This document shows, one piece after another, positions 1-8,387 of a DNA stretch of 64,000 nt; the first letter of the stretch is position 1; the number at the start of each line of letters is the position of its first letter. This stretch comes from an uncultured Collinsella sp. (GTDB lineage Bacteria > Actinomycetota > Coriobacteriia > Coriobacteriales > Coriobacteriaceae), in NCBI GenBank assembly GCA_900541065.1, contig UQIE01000006.1, forward strand, positions 56,966 to 120,965, given 5' to 3'. The position numbers and the translations under genes were made by a program. The notes under the pieces were generated by a model. The model was not told where the DNA came from. It saw only the letters and a program-made list of their open reading frames with translations, and made no database searches.

Positions 1-1
1 C

Positions 2-1066
2 GTGCTAGCGATGCGCGCGTTTGATTTTGAGATGTCGCGCCGGGGGTTTGCCTCGGCGCTCGCCGCGGGCGCCCTGTCGCTTGCGCTCGCGGGCTGTGGC
101 GGCGGGGCTGCCGGTACCGGGTCCGCCGCGGGCTCGGCTGCCACGGACGGCGCCGGTGCTGCTGCAGAGCCGGTCGAGGTGCACGTCGCCTCGCTCAAGG
201 GGCCGACCTCGATTGGTCTGGTGCAGTTTATGGACCGGGCGGCCGATGGTGCCACGGACAACGAGTTCGACTTTGCGATCAACACCGCCGCCGACGAGAT
301 TGTGCCCAAGGTCATTCAGGGCGATATCGACATTGCCCTGGTGCCGGCCAACGTGGCGAGCGTGCTCTACAACAAGACCGAGGGCGCGGTGCAGGTCATC
401 GACATCAACACGCTGGGCGTGCTGAACGTGGTGACGGGCGACGCGAGTGTGACCTCGTTTGGCGATCTGGCGGGTCGCACCGTCTACATGACGGGCAAGG
501 GCACCACGCCAGAGTACGTCATGAACTACCTGCTGGAGCGCGCGGGCCTGACCGGCCAGGTGGCGCTCGAGTTTAAGAGCGAGCCCACCGAGGTGCTGTC
601 GGCCCTGCTTGCCGACCCGTCCGCCGTGGGCGTGCTGCCGGAGCCGTTCAAGACCGCTGCCATCGCCAAGAGCGAGGGCAAGCTGTCGGCACCGGTGAGC
701 CTGACTGATGTGTGGGACGAACTGGCGGGTGACACGGGCTCCCGTTTGCTGACGGGCGTGACCGTGGTGCGCCGTGCCTTTGCCGAGGAGCATCCCGAGG
801 CCGTGACGGAATTCTTGAGCTGCCATGCGGCGAGCGTGAAGGCCGTGAACGCGGCGCCGGCGGACTGGGCGCAGGCCGTGGTCGATGCAGGCATCGTGGA
901 TAACGCCACGATTGCCGAAAAGGCGATTCCCGGGTGCATGCTCGTGCGCCAGACGGGGAAGGATATGAAGGCGGCGCTCGGTGGGTACCTGCAGGTGCTG
1001 GCCGATGCGGACGCGAGCGCCGTGGGTGGCAAGCTCCCGGCTGACGATTTCTACTACATGGAGTAG
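2..1066 (+). CDS. ABC transporter substrate-binding lipoprotein, NitT/TauT (SsuA/THI5-like) type; 5' end may lie outside the window
   Basis: This is the extracytoplasmic solute receptor of an ABC importer. No stop codon precedes it in the window; ATG at 11 or 32 are possible starts, so the 5' boundary is uncertain. The N-terminus has a twin-arginine-like SRRGF stretch, a hydrophobic run and a lipobox LALAGC, so a Tat- or Sec-exported lipoprotein is predicted. The mature part resembles the SsuA/THI5 fold: a loop around TPEYVMNYLLERAGL and a distal GVLPEPF motif. It ends 4 bases before the fused permease-ATPase, so both are co-transcribed. Substrate cannot be read from sequence; members of this family bind sulfonates, nitrate, thiamine precursors or related small molecules. 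Confidence 0.8.
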   Translation: MLAMRAFDFEMSRRGFASALAAGALSLALAGCGGGAAGTGSAAGSAATDGAGAAAEPVEVHVASLKGPTSIGLVQFMDRAADGATDNEFDFAINTAADEIVPKVIQGDIDIALVPANVASVLYNKTEGAVQVIDINTLGVLNVVTGDASVTSFGDLAGRTVYMTGKGTTPEYVMNYLLERAGLTGQVALEFKSEPTEVLSALLADPSAVGVLPEPFKTAAIAKSEGKLSAPVSLTDVWDELAGDTGSRLLTGVTVVRRAFAEEHPEAVTEFLSCHAASVKAVNAAPADWAQAVVDAGIVDNATIAEKAIPGCMLVRQTGKDMKAALGGYLQVLADADASAVGGKLPADDFYYME

Positions 1067-1069
1067 CCC

Positions 1070-2446
1070 GTGCGTGCGTTTGCTCGACAAATGACGGAGC
1101 GTATGAAGGCGGTGGCGGCAGCAGGTGCCGTCGCCGCCTTTTGGCTTGCCGCGTGGATGCTGGTGGCGGCGCTGGTGGCGCAGCCGTTGATCTTGCCTGG
1201 GCCGGGTGTTGTTGCCCTGGCGCTGCTGCGCCTGGTGCGCGATGGCGGTACCTGGGCGATTTTGGCGGGCTCGGGCGCGCGAATACTGGGCGGGCTGGCG
1301 CTTGCCGCGGCGTGTGGTGGCGTGCTTGCCGGGATTTCGTCACGTTCGCGGGCGTTTGCGCACCTGGTGGCTCCGGCACTGTCGTTTGTAAAGGCGACGC
1401 CGGTCGCCTGCGTGGTGGTCCTGCTGCTCATTTGGCTGGGGTCGGCGCGCGTGAGCATCGCGGCGGTCTTTTTGATGGCGCTGCCGGGCGTGTATTTTTC
1501 GCTGGCCGAGGGCTTGGCACAAGTGGATAAACCGCTGGAGCAGATGTTCCGTCTGCATGGCGTGCGCGGCTGGCGCCTGTTTTGCGTCCATACCTGGCGC
1601 GAGGTGCTGCCGTTTGTGCTTTCGTGCGCCCGCGCCGTGATCGGCATGAGCTGGAAGGCCGGCGTGGCAGCCGAGCTGATCGGCATGGCGGTGGGCACCG
1701 TGGGTGAGCGCATCTATCAGGCAAAGCTTTTGATTGAGACGGCTGATCTGCTGGCGTGGACCGTGTTGGTCGTAGCCGCCTCGTGGGCGTGTGAGCGCGT
1801 GCTGGTGTGGCTTCTGCGGGTTTCGGGGCCCGTGGCGTGGCGCGCGGCCGTGCGGGCGCATGGGCATGGACTGCGCGGGCGTGCGGGGGCTGCGAGCGAT
1901 GGCGCTGCGGCGGAGCTTGCGCTTGCCGTGGGCGATCGCGCGCCGTGGGCTCCGGCACTGGACGGTCTGGCGCTCAACGTGCCCGCGGGCGGGCGTATCT
2001 GTGTGATGGGTGCTTCGGGTGCGGGCAAGTCGACGCTGCTTGCGCTAGCGGCGGGGGAGTCCGCGCCGTGCTCGATGGTGTTTCAGGATGCACGCTTGGT
2101 CGAATCCGCCTCGGCGCTGGATAACGTGTTGGTGTGCGCCGATGCGCGCGTGGATGCTTCGAGCGCCGCGGCATTGCTGTGCCTGCTGGTGCCAGGGATC
2201 GACGTGCATGCTCGCGTGGCCGAGCTTTCGGGCGGGCAGCGCCGTCGCGTCGAGATCGCTCGAGTCCTGCTGTGCCCGGGCGGCGCCGTTATTCTGGACG
2301 AGCCCTTTACCGGTCTAGATACCGCCGCACGCGACGCATGCGCCGAGGCTGTGCTCGACCTGCTCGACGGCCGTATGCTGTTGCTTGCCACGCACGATGT
2401 CGCCGACGCTCAGGCCCTCGATATCTCGGACATCACCACGCTCTAA
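1070..2446 (+). CDS. ABC transporter permease fused to its ATP-binding domain
   Basis: A 458-residue protein joins two parts usually made separately. Residues about 15-250 are a BPD_transp_1-type permease with several membrane spans and an EAA-like cytoplasmic loop near 147-180. Residues about 285-458 are an ABC ATPase: Walker A GASGAGKST at 314-322, Q-loop Q339, signature LSGGQ at 386-390, Walker B VILDEP at 407-412 and H-loop H442. The stretch between Walker A and the Q-loop is only about 17 residues, shorter than usual, so the ATPase is compact but keeps all catalytic motifs. The GTG start lies 3 bases after the receptor gene; ATG at 1091 is an alternative. It energises uptake of the ligand bound by the upstream lipoprotein. 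Confidence 0.82.
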   Translation: MRAFARQMTERMKAVAAAGAVAAFWLAAWMLVAALVAQPLILPGPGVVALALLRLVRDGGTWAILAGSGARILGGLALAAACGGVLAGISSRSRAFAHLVAPALSFVKATPVACVVVLLLIWLGSARVSIAAVFLMALPGVYFSLAEGLAQVDKPLEQMFRLHGVRGWRLFCVHTWREVLPFVLSCARAVIGMSWKAGVAAELIGMAVGTVGERIYQAKLLIETADLLAWTVLVVAASWACERVLVWLLRVSGPVAWRAAVRAHGHGLRGRAGAASDGAAAELALAVGDRAPWAPALDGLALNVPAGGRICVMGASGAGKSTLLALAAGESAPCSMVFQDARLVESASALDNVLVCADARVDASSAAALLCLLVPGIDVHARVAELSGGQRRRVEIARVLLCPGGAVILDEPFTGLDTAARDACAEAVLDLLDGRMLLLATHDVADAQALDISDITTL

Positions 2447-2661
2447 AAACTAACTCAGCAACAAAATGATCCATTTTCCTCCGTCCCCATGGGGTCGGGT
2501 GTGGTATTCTATCTGCGGGGTAATACTTAGGAATACCAAGTAATACCAACGCTGCAGAAACAAACTCCGGATGCGGGCCAATCGGGTTGCCTTCACAGCC
2601 CGTCGCCCAGCCGCGTGGCCCGCATCTATCCGCACTACCGTCGTTTCAAAAAGGAAGCGCC
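2447..2661. other. intergenic region before the antitoxin gene
   Basis: No gene is supported here. The region holds several TAATACC/GGTATTC-type short inverted stretches near 2500-2550, and AAGGAAG just before the ATG at 2662 serves as a ribosome binding site. Confidence 0.4.
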
Positions 2662-2883
2662 ATGGCAGAACACATGACCCCCATAGTCGCGAAGGTCTTG
2701 CCCGAGGAGAAGGCGGCCTTCGCGGCGGCAACCCAGCTCGTGGGCACCACGCCGTCCAACGCCATCCGCATGTTTATCGCCGCGTTCAATCGCTGCGGCA
2801 CCTTCCCGTTTGACATCTCGCCCAACGGGGCCTTTGGCAAAGAGTGTCCCCAACAGCTAGTCGTTGAAGAACGTCCCCAATGA
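2662..2883 (+). CDS. RelB/DinJ-family antitoxin-like protein, orphan
   Basis: A 73-residue protein whose centre (GTTPSNAIRMFIAAF followed by GTFPFDIS) matches the ribbon-helix-helix DNA-binding and toxin-binding core of RelB/DinJ antitoxins, which repress their own operon and neutralise a RelE/YafQ RNase. No RelE-like toxin gene follows: the next gene is a membrane protease. The last 20 or so residues are encoded by a stretch with two imperfect 20-bp direct repeats (2850-2869 and 2877-2896), so the C-terminal tail looks altered by an intergenic repeat insertion. ATG at 2662 was chosen because AAGGAAG precedes it. Family assignment is firm; function as an active antitoxin is doubtful. Confidence 0.7.
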   Translation: MAEHMTPIVAKVLPEEKAAFAAATQLVGTTPSNAIRMFIAAFNRCGTFPFDISPNGAFGKECPQQLVVEERPQ

Positions 2884-2906
2884 CTAGTCGTCGGGAGGAG
2901 GTTGGC

Positions 2907-3818
2907 ATGCTCAATGCGATGATTTGGGCGCTTGCCTGTTTTGGCGTCGTCGCTGCCGATATTGCCCTGAGCGTCGTTTTGTTCTCCGCCCTTGGCGTCG
3001 CATCGGTGTTCATGGGTTTTTCGATCGATGGCCTCGACATTCAATTGCTTCAGGCCGTCGCGCAGGCGGCATCTTTTTTGATGGCGCTACTGTGGTGGCG
3101 TTATCTGTGGCCGCGTTCGTTTATGGCACGCCGGCAAAGCGAGCGTCCGCTTGGTGGGGGAGCGCGTGGGGCGTGGAAACGCATCGCCTGCGTTATCGTG
3201 ATTGGCCTGGCCCTGCAGGTGGTCGTTGGCTACGTGACCGACGCCGTGCTGTCGCTGTTGCCCGAGGCCGCGGCCGACTACAGCGAGCTTGTCGAGGAAA
3301 CAGGCATGGGCGACACCAGCTATCTCGCCGTCCTGACTACGGTGCTCGGCGCCCCATTTTGTGAAGAGCTGCTGGTGCGCGGCATTATTTTTGAGTTTTC
3401 GCTTCGAGCGTTTAATCCGCAGTGCCGCCCACTTTGGAAGCGCCGGCGTCGTGCGAGCGCGCAGGACGGAGCCATGGTGCCCTGGGCGGCCCCAAGCACG
3501 TGGGGTATCGCCGCGGCAATTGTGCTGCAGGCGGCAATCTTCGGTTTTATGCACATGAATTGGGTGCAGGGTTGCTACGCGGGTGCCGCCGGCCTCATCT
3601 TTGGTTGGGTGCTCGCGACGACCGGAAAGCTCCGCTACACGATTCTGTTGCACTTTGCCTTTAATGCCGGGTCGTATCTCATGGGGCTGCTGTGGTTTGT
3701 GGACACGCCGTTCGGCGTGGTGGTCACGGTTGCCATCGCCGGCGTCATCCTCGTTGAGGCAATGCGCTCGCTGCGCCACGCGTGTGGGACGGACGCAGCG
3801 AGCGCACCGCTGCCCTAG
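2907..3818 (+). CDS. CPBP family intramembrane metalloprotease
   Basis: A multi-span membrane protein of 303 residues with the CPBP (CAAX protease and bacteriocin-processing) signature: motif 1 CEELLVRGIIFE gives the EExxxR catalytic glutamates, motif 2 FGFMHMNW supplies a metal-binding histidine, and HFAFNAGSYL supplies motif 3. Members process prenylated or secreted peptides, or act as bacteriocin immunity proteins; the substrate here is unknown. The start at 2907 is favoured over 2880 by the GGGAGGAGG ribosome site immediately upstream. Its stop overlaps the stop of the convergent radical SAM gene by four bases. Confidence 0.82.
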   Translation: MLNAMIWALACFGVVAADIALSVVLFSALGVASVFMGFSIDGLDIQLLQAVAQAASFLMALLWWRYLWPRSFMARRQSERPLGGGARGAWKRIACVIVIGLALQVVVGYVTDAVLSLLPEAAADYSELVEETGMGDTSYLAVLTTVLGAPFCEELLVRGIIFEFSLRAFNPQCRPLWKRRRRASAQDGAMVPWAAPSTWGIAAAIVLQAAIFGFMHMNWVQGCYAGAAGLIFGWVLATTGKLRYTILLHFAFNAGSYLMGLLWFVDTPFGVVVTVAIAGVILVEAMRSLRHACGTDAASAPLP

Positions 3819-5953
3819 TTGCGGCGTCCGCCTCCGTTGGCGCCCTGACGCCCCTGGGCCGCGCGATTGCGACCGGCAGTGTTCTGTGCGCGCGACATGC
3901 CGCTGTGCCCCTTGCTACCCTTGGGCCCCTTGCCGGCGCCACCGTGGGCCTTACCGCCCTTCTTGCCGGTTCCATGCCCGCCGTTGGCAGATGTCTCGCC
4001 CGGGCGCGGCGGCACGGGACGAATCAGGCAATGCTTGGTGTAGCCAATCAGATCGCGGCGGCCGGCTTTTTCCAGCGCCTCGCGCACGAGCTTGTAGTTC
4101 TCGGGCTTGCGATACTGGATGAGCGCACGTTGCATGGCCTTCTCGTGCGGGTCGCGCGCCACGTAGATCGGCTCCATGGTGCGCGGATCCACGCCGGTGT
4201 AGTACATGCAGGTCGACATGGTGGATGGGGTGGGGTAGAAGTCCTGCACCTGCTCGGGCATGTAGCCCATGTCGCGCACGGCTTCGGCAAGGTCCACGGC
4301 TTCCTTCATCGTTGAACCGGGGTGGCTCGATATCAGATACGGCACCACGTACTGCTTGAGTCCGTATTCGCGGTTCAAGCGCTCAAATTTACGGCAGAAC
4401 GCGTCGTAGACGGCGCGGCTCGGCTTGCCCATCACGGACAGCACCGCATCGCTCACGTGCTCGGGTGCTACGCGTAGCTGGCCCGAGACATGGTGCTCCA
4501 GCAGCTCGCGCAAAAACTCGTCCGAGGCGTCGGCCATGGTGTAGTCAAAGCGGATGCCGCTGCGGACGAAGACCTTTTTGACGCCCGGCAGCTGACGCAG
4601 GTCGCGCAGCAGCTGCGTGTAGCCGCTCTCGTCGACCACCATGTTCTTGCACACGCTCGGCCACAGGCAGCGCTTGTTCTTGCACACGCCGTGCTTGAGC
4701 TGTTTGTCGCAGGCGGGACGGCTAAAGTTGGCCGTCGGTCCTCCCACGTCGTTGATGTAGCCCTTAAACTCGGGATCGCGCGTGAGCAGCTCGGCCTCGC
4801 GCATGATCGAATCGTGGCTGCGCATCTGCAGCACGCGACCCTGGTGGAAGGTGAGGGCGCAAAACGAGCACTCACCAAAGCACCCGCGGTTGGAGCTAAT
4901 GGAAAACTTGATCTCGGCAAAGGCCGGCACGCCGCCCGCCGCGTCGTAATCGGGATGCCAATCGCGTGCGTAGGGGAGTTCGGCAACCTCGTCCATCTCG
5001 TCGGTGGTGAGCGTCGCCGATGGCGGGTTCTGCACTACATAGACGCTGTTGGGGTAGGGCTCTACCAGGCGGTGTCCGGTGATGGGGTCCATATTCTGCT
5101 GCTGCACATTGAAGCTGCGCGCGTAGTTGAGCTTGTCGGCGGCAAGGTCGTCCCAGCTGGGCAGCAGGTCGTAGTCGTAGACCTCGTCGAGCGAACCCGT
5201 GCGGTAGACGGTGCCGTTGATATAGGTGATCTGATCGACGGGCAGCCCCGCGTCGAGCGCGTCGGCAATCTCGACAATCGCGTGCTCGCCCATGCCGTAG
5301 ATGAGGATGTCGGCGCCCGAGTCGAGCAGTACCGAGCGCTTGAGCTTGTCCTGCCAGTAGTCGTAGTGGGCCAGACGGCGCAGGCTCGCCTCGATACCGC
5401 CGATGATGATGGGGGCATCCTTAAACGTCTGGCGAATGAGGTTGCCGTAGACCGTAACGGCTCGGTTGGGGCGGCGCCCCTCCTCGCCACCGGGGGTATA
5501 GGCGTCGGTGTGGCGGCGGTGCTTGGTCACCGAATAATGATTGACCATAGAGTCCATGTTGCCGGCACTGACGAGAAAGCCTAGGCGCGGCTCGCCGAGC
5601 ACGGTGATGCTGGCGGGGTCGGTCCAGTCGGGTTGGCAGATGATGCCCACTTTGTAGCCGTGCGCGTCGAGGACGCGGCTGATGATGGCCATGCCAAAGC
5701 TGGGATGGTCCACGTAGGCGTCGCCGCAGATGTAGACAAAGTCGCACTGGTCCCAGCCGCGTGCATCCATGTCGGCTCGACTGACGGGGAGGAATTTATC
5801 GCGGCTCGGACGCCAGGGGCGGACGGGCGTCGCTTGGGAATGCTTGGTGCGGGCGACCGTGGCCTGCGCCTTGCCGCCGCGCTTTTGCTGCTGGCCCTGT
5901 TTGCCCTGCTGACTGCGCTGGTTGTTCTGAGCGTGCTGAGGCTTTTTTGCCAC
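3815..5953 (-). CDS. ygiQ: YgiQ family radical SAM protein (UPF0313)
   Basis: A 712-residue YgiQ-type radical SAM enzyme of unknown reaction. The CxxxCxxC cluster-binding motif (RGCFGECSFCAL) lies around 4860-4895, preceded by the family-typical N-terminal region (FVYICGDAYVDHPSFG) and followed by the characteristic Cys-rich stretch CDKQLKHGVCKNKRCLW. The C-terminus is a low-complexity Gly/Lys/Arg-rich tail of about 60 residues, likely disordered. The GTG start at 5953 is chosen because GGGAGG sits four bases upstream; the frame stays open further upstream without family similarity. It converges with the CPBP gene. Confidence 0.88.
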   Translation of the reverse strand: MAKKPQHAQNNQRSQQGKQGQQQKRGGKAQATVARTKHSQATPVRPWRPSRDKFLPVSRADMDARGWDQCDFVYICGDAYVDHPSFGMAIISRVLDAHGYKVGIICQPDWTDPASITVLGEPRLGFLVSAGNMDSMVNHYSVTKHRRHTDAYTPGGEEGRRPNRAVTVYGNLIRQTFKDAPIIIGGIEASLRRLAHYDYWQDKLKRSVLLDSGADILIYGMGEHAIVEIADALDAGLPVDQITYINGTVYRTGSLDEVYDYDLLPSWDDLAADKLNYARSFNVQQQNMDPITGHRLVEPYPNSVYVVQNPPSATLTTDEMDEVAELPYARDWHPDYDAAGGVPAFAEIKFSISSNRGCFGECSFCALTFHQGRVLQMRSHDSIMREAELLTRDPEFKGYINDVGGPTANFSRPACDKQLKHGVCKNKRCLWPSVCKNMVVDESGYTQLLRDLRQLPGVKKVFVRSGIRFDYTMADASDEFLRELLEHHVSGQLRVAPEHVSDAVLSVMGKPSRAVYDAFCRKFERLNREYGLKQYVVPYLISSHPGSTMKEAVDLAEAVRDMGYMPEQVQDFYPTPSTMSTCMYYTGVDPRTMEPIYVARDPHEKAMQRALIQYRKPENYKLVREALEKAGRRDLIGYTKHCLIRPVPPRPGETSANGGHGTGKKGGKAHGGAGKGPKGSKGHSGMSRAQNTAGRNRAAQGRQGANGGGRRN

Positions 5954-6215
5954 GATCCCTCCCGGTGTTTGTATGCTGCACGTAATTGTAACCAGTCTTT
6001 TTGGGACGGGGCTAAAAAGACTGGTGGAGTACATGGGCTGGCGGACCGGCGTGTCGATGCGGGTGCTGTACCCGCCGTTTGTTTCCAGGCTGTGTATCTG
6101 CACGTTGGAGAACCCGTCTCGCGCGCACGCCATGTTGTCAATGGGTTACAGTATGAACGGCGGCTATGTTTCCGCCAACGCACGAGAGAGTCGTCAACAA
6201 GGAGGATGCACGACG

Positions 6216-6932
6216 ATGCAGCGTGCTAAACAGATGTCGGAGTCTATTGAGCTGGGCATCATCTTGGCGCTCGCCGGTGGCTTTATGGACGTGTATTCGT
6301 ACATTGGGCGCGACCATGTTTTCGCAAACGCGCAGACGGGCAACATCCTGCTTGTGGGCGTGAGCATCTCGGAGGGCAATTGGACACTTGCGGGGCGCTA
6401 CTTCTTCCCTGTGGTGTCGTTTGCCGTGGGCATTATGCTTGCCGACCTGGTACACGAACGGTTTGGCAGTGTGATTCACTGGCGCCAGGTGACGGTGTTC
6501 TTTGAAGCCGTCATCTTGCTGGGCGTGAGCTTTATCCCCGGTGGCGGTTACAACCTGCTCGCCAACTGCCTCACTTCGTTTGCCTGCGGCATGCAGGTCG
6601 AGAGCTTCCGCAAGATTCACGGTCATGGCATCGCTACGACCATGTGCATCGGCAACTTGCGCAACGCGCTGCAAAACGTGGACGATTACATCATCACCCA
6701 CAGGCGCGGCTTTTTGGAAAACGGCCTGCTGTACTTTGGCGTGATCTTTACCTTTGTGTTTGGCGCCGTGTTGGGCAACTGGTGTATTGAGCGCATGGGC
6801 CTGCACGCCATCGTCGTGGCGAGCTTGCTGCTGTTTGTCGCGTTTGCCATCATGTTCATCGACCGCGAGCGCGACTTGCGCTTACGCTGGAAGGTTGCGG
6901 CCGAGGCTTGGAAAGAGGGCTGTCGAAAGTAA
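6216..6932 (+). CDS. YoaK/DUF1275 family membrane protein
   Basis: A 238-residue protein with about six hydrophobic segments and the DUF1275 hallmarks GFMDVYSYI, ANAQTGNILLVG near the N-terminus and SFACGMQVESF in the middle. The family is widespread and of unknown transport or sensing function. ATG at 6216 is preceded by AAGGAGG at 6199-6205; an overlapping ATG at 6206 is in another frame. It is a single transcription unit, divergent from ygiQ and ended by the hairpin at 6938-6973. Confidence 0.85.
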   Translation: MQRAKQMSESIELGIILALAGGFMDVYSYIGRDHVFANAQTGNILLVGVSISEGNWTLAGRYFFPVVSFAVGIMLADLVHERFGSVIHWRQVTVFFEAVILLGVSFIPGGGYNLLANCLTSFACGMQVESFRKIHGHGIATTMCIGNLRNALQNVDDYIITHRRGFLENGLLYFGVIFTFVFGAVLGNWCIERMGLHAIVVASLLLFVAFAIMFIDRERDLRLRWKVAAEAWKEGCRK

Positions 6933-6937
6933 CCGAA

Positions 6938-6973
6938 TGCGGCAAAGGGGCTGTCCCTTTGCCGCAATATTTT
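6938..6973 (+). terminator. intrinsic terminator after the DUF1275 gene
   Basis: A perfect GC-rich stem (TGCGGCAAAGGG paired with CCCTTTGCCGCA) with a short loop is followed by a T-rich run. Confidence 0.75.
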
Positions 6974-6983
6974 TCATCACCTG

Positions 6984-7042
6984 TTGAAACGCTTTAACAA
7001 ATTTGACGTTCTCACGCGTTTTTTGTTTCAAAAGCGTTAGGA
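6984..7042 (+). promoter_or_regulatory. paired LacI/cre-like half-palindromes upstream of fucO
   Basis: GTTGAAACGCTTTAAC at about 6984-6999 is a near-palindrome centred on CG, the shape typical of LacI-family operators. A related site in the opposite sense (TTTCAAAAGCGTTAG) lies at 7026-7040. Both sit in the 55-115 bases before the fucO start. The regulator is not visible; the assignment as an operator is inference. Confidence 0.35.
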
Positions 7043-7097
7043 TGGGACTCATAGCGTGGGGCGTAATGGGTGCCCCGCACACGATGGGAGGCTATCA

Positions 7098-8264
7098 ATG
7101 GCTAATCGTTTCGTTCTCAACACCATTTCTTATCATGGTTCCGGCGCCATCAAGGAGATCCCCGGCGAGCTCCAGCGTCGCGGCTACAAGAAGATCTTCG
7201 TCTGCTCCGACCCCGATCTGGTCAAGTTCGGCGTTACCGCTAAGGTGACCGACGAGCTCGACGCTGCCGGCATCGCTTGGAGCCTCTACTCCGAGATCAA
7301 GCCCAACCCCACTATCCAGAACGTCAAGGACGGCGTCGAGGCCTTCAAGGCCGCCGAGGCTGACGCTATCGTGACCATCGGTGGCGGCTCCTCCATGGAC
7401 ACCGCTAAGGCCATTGGCATCATCATCAACAACCCCGAGTTCGCCGATGTCCGCAGCCTCGAGGGCGTTGCTCCCACTAAGAACCACGCCGTGTTCACCA
7501 TCGCTGTGCCGACGACCGCTGGTACCGCCGCCGAGGTGACCATCAACTACGTCATCACCGACCCCGAGAAGGTCCGCAAGTTCGTGTGCGTCGACACCAA
7601 CGACGCCCCCGAGGTCGCCGTCGTCGATCCTGACATGATGGCTTCCATGCCCGCCGGCCTGACCGCTTCCACTGGTATGGACGCTCTGACCCACGCCATC
7701 GAGGGCTACACCACCAAGGGTGCTTGGGAGCTCTCTGACATGTTCCACTTTGAGGCTATTAAGCTGATCAGCGAGAACCTGCGTGACTCCGTCGCCGAGG
7801 CCAAGTCCGGCCAGCCCGGCTCCGGCCGCGAGGGCATGGCCCTTGGCCAGTATGTCGCCGGCATGGGCTTCTCCAACGTTGGCCTGGGCATCGACCACGC
7901 AATGGCTCACACCCTGTCTGCTCACTACGACACCCCGCACGGCGTCGCTTGCGCCATGCTGCTGCCGATCGCCATGGAGTTCAACAAGCCGGTTTGCGCT
8001 GAGCGCCTGGCCAAGGTTGCCCTTGCCATGGGTGTTGACACCACGGGCATGAGCACCGACGAGGCTGCCGACGCCGCTATCGCCGCCGTCAAGCAGCTTT
8101 CCGCCGACGTGAATATCCCGCACGTCTGCGAGGCTATGAAGGCCGACGAGATCGAGGTTCTGGCCAAGGACGCCATGGCCGACGCCTGCTTCCCGGGTAA
8201 CCCGCGCGAGGCAACGCTCGACGACGTCATCGAGCTCTTCAAGAAGATCTGCCCGGCTGCTTAA
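7098..8264 (+). CDS. fucO: iron-containing alcohol dehydrogenase, lactaldehyde reductase type
   Basis: A 388-residue group III dehydrogenase that aligns closely by eye with E. coli FucO (NNPEFADVRSLEG, TTAGTAAEVTINYVITD and GQYVAGMGFSNVGLG are shared blocks). FucO reduces L-lactaldehyde to 1,2-propanediol with NADH during anaerobic fucose or rhamnose use, and related enzymes act on other short alcohols. GGGSSMDTAKAIG is the NAD-binding motif; the metal ligands are Asp and His in GMDALTHAIEGY and the two His of DHAMAHTLSAHYDTPHG. Codons are strongly biased to a narrow set compared with neighbours, which suggests high expression. ATG 7098 follows GGGAGG. It stands alone, so a role in general ethanol or propanediol fermentation is also possible. 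Confidence 0.8.
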   Translation: MANRFVLNTISYHGSGAIKEIPGELQRRGYKKIFVCSDPDLVKFGVTAKVTDELDAAGIAWSLYSEIKPNPTIQNVKDGVEAFKAAEADAIVTIGGGSSMDTAKAIGIIINNPEFADVRSLEGVAPTKNHAVFTIAVPTTAGTAAEVTINYVITDPEKVRKFVCVDTNDAPEVAVVDPDMMASMPAGLTASTGMDALTHAIEGYTTKGAWELSDMFHFEAIKLISENLRDSVAEAKSGQPGSGREGMALGQYVAGMGFSNVGLGIDHAMAHTLSAHYDTPHGVACAMLLPIAMEFNKPVCAERLAKVALAMGVDTTGMSTDEAADAAIAAVKQLSADVNIPHVCEAMKADEIEVLAKDAMADACFPGNPREATLDDVIELFKKICPAA

Positions 8265-8387
8265 CCTGGTTCGGCGGGCACTGTTCAGAAGAGCTCGATG
8301 GGTCATCTCGCTGGGTAAATATTTGTGCGTGATGGTATCGTTGTTGGGGCTTTTACTGATTACGGGATGTTGACTTTGGAGTTGTGG

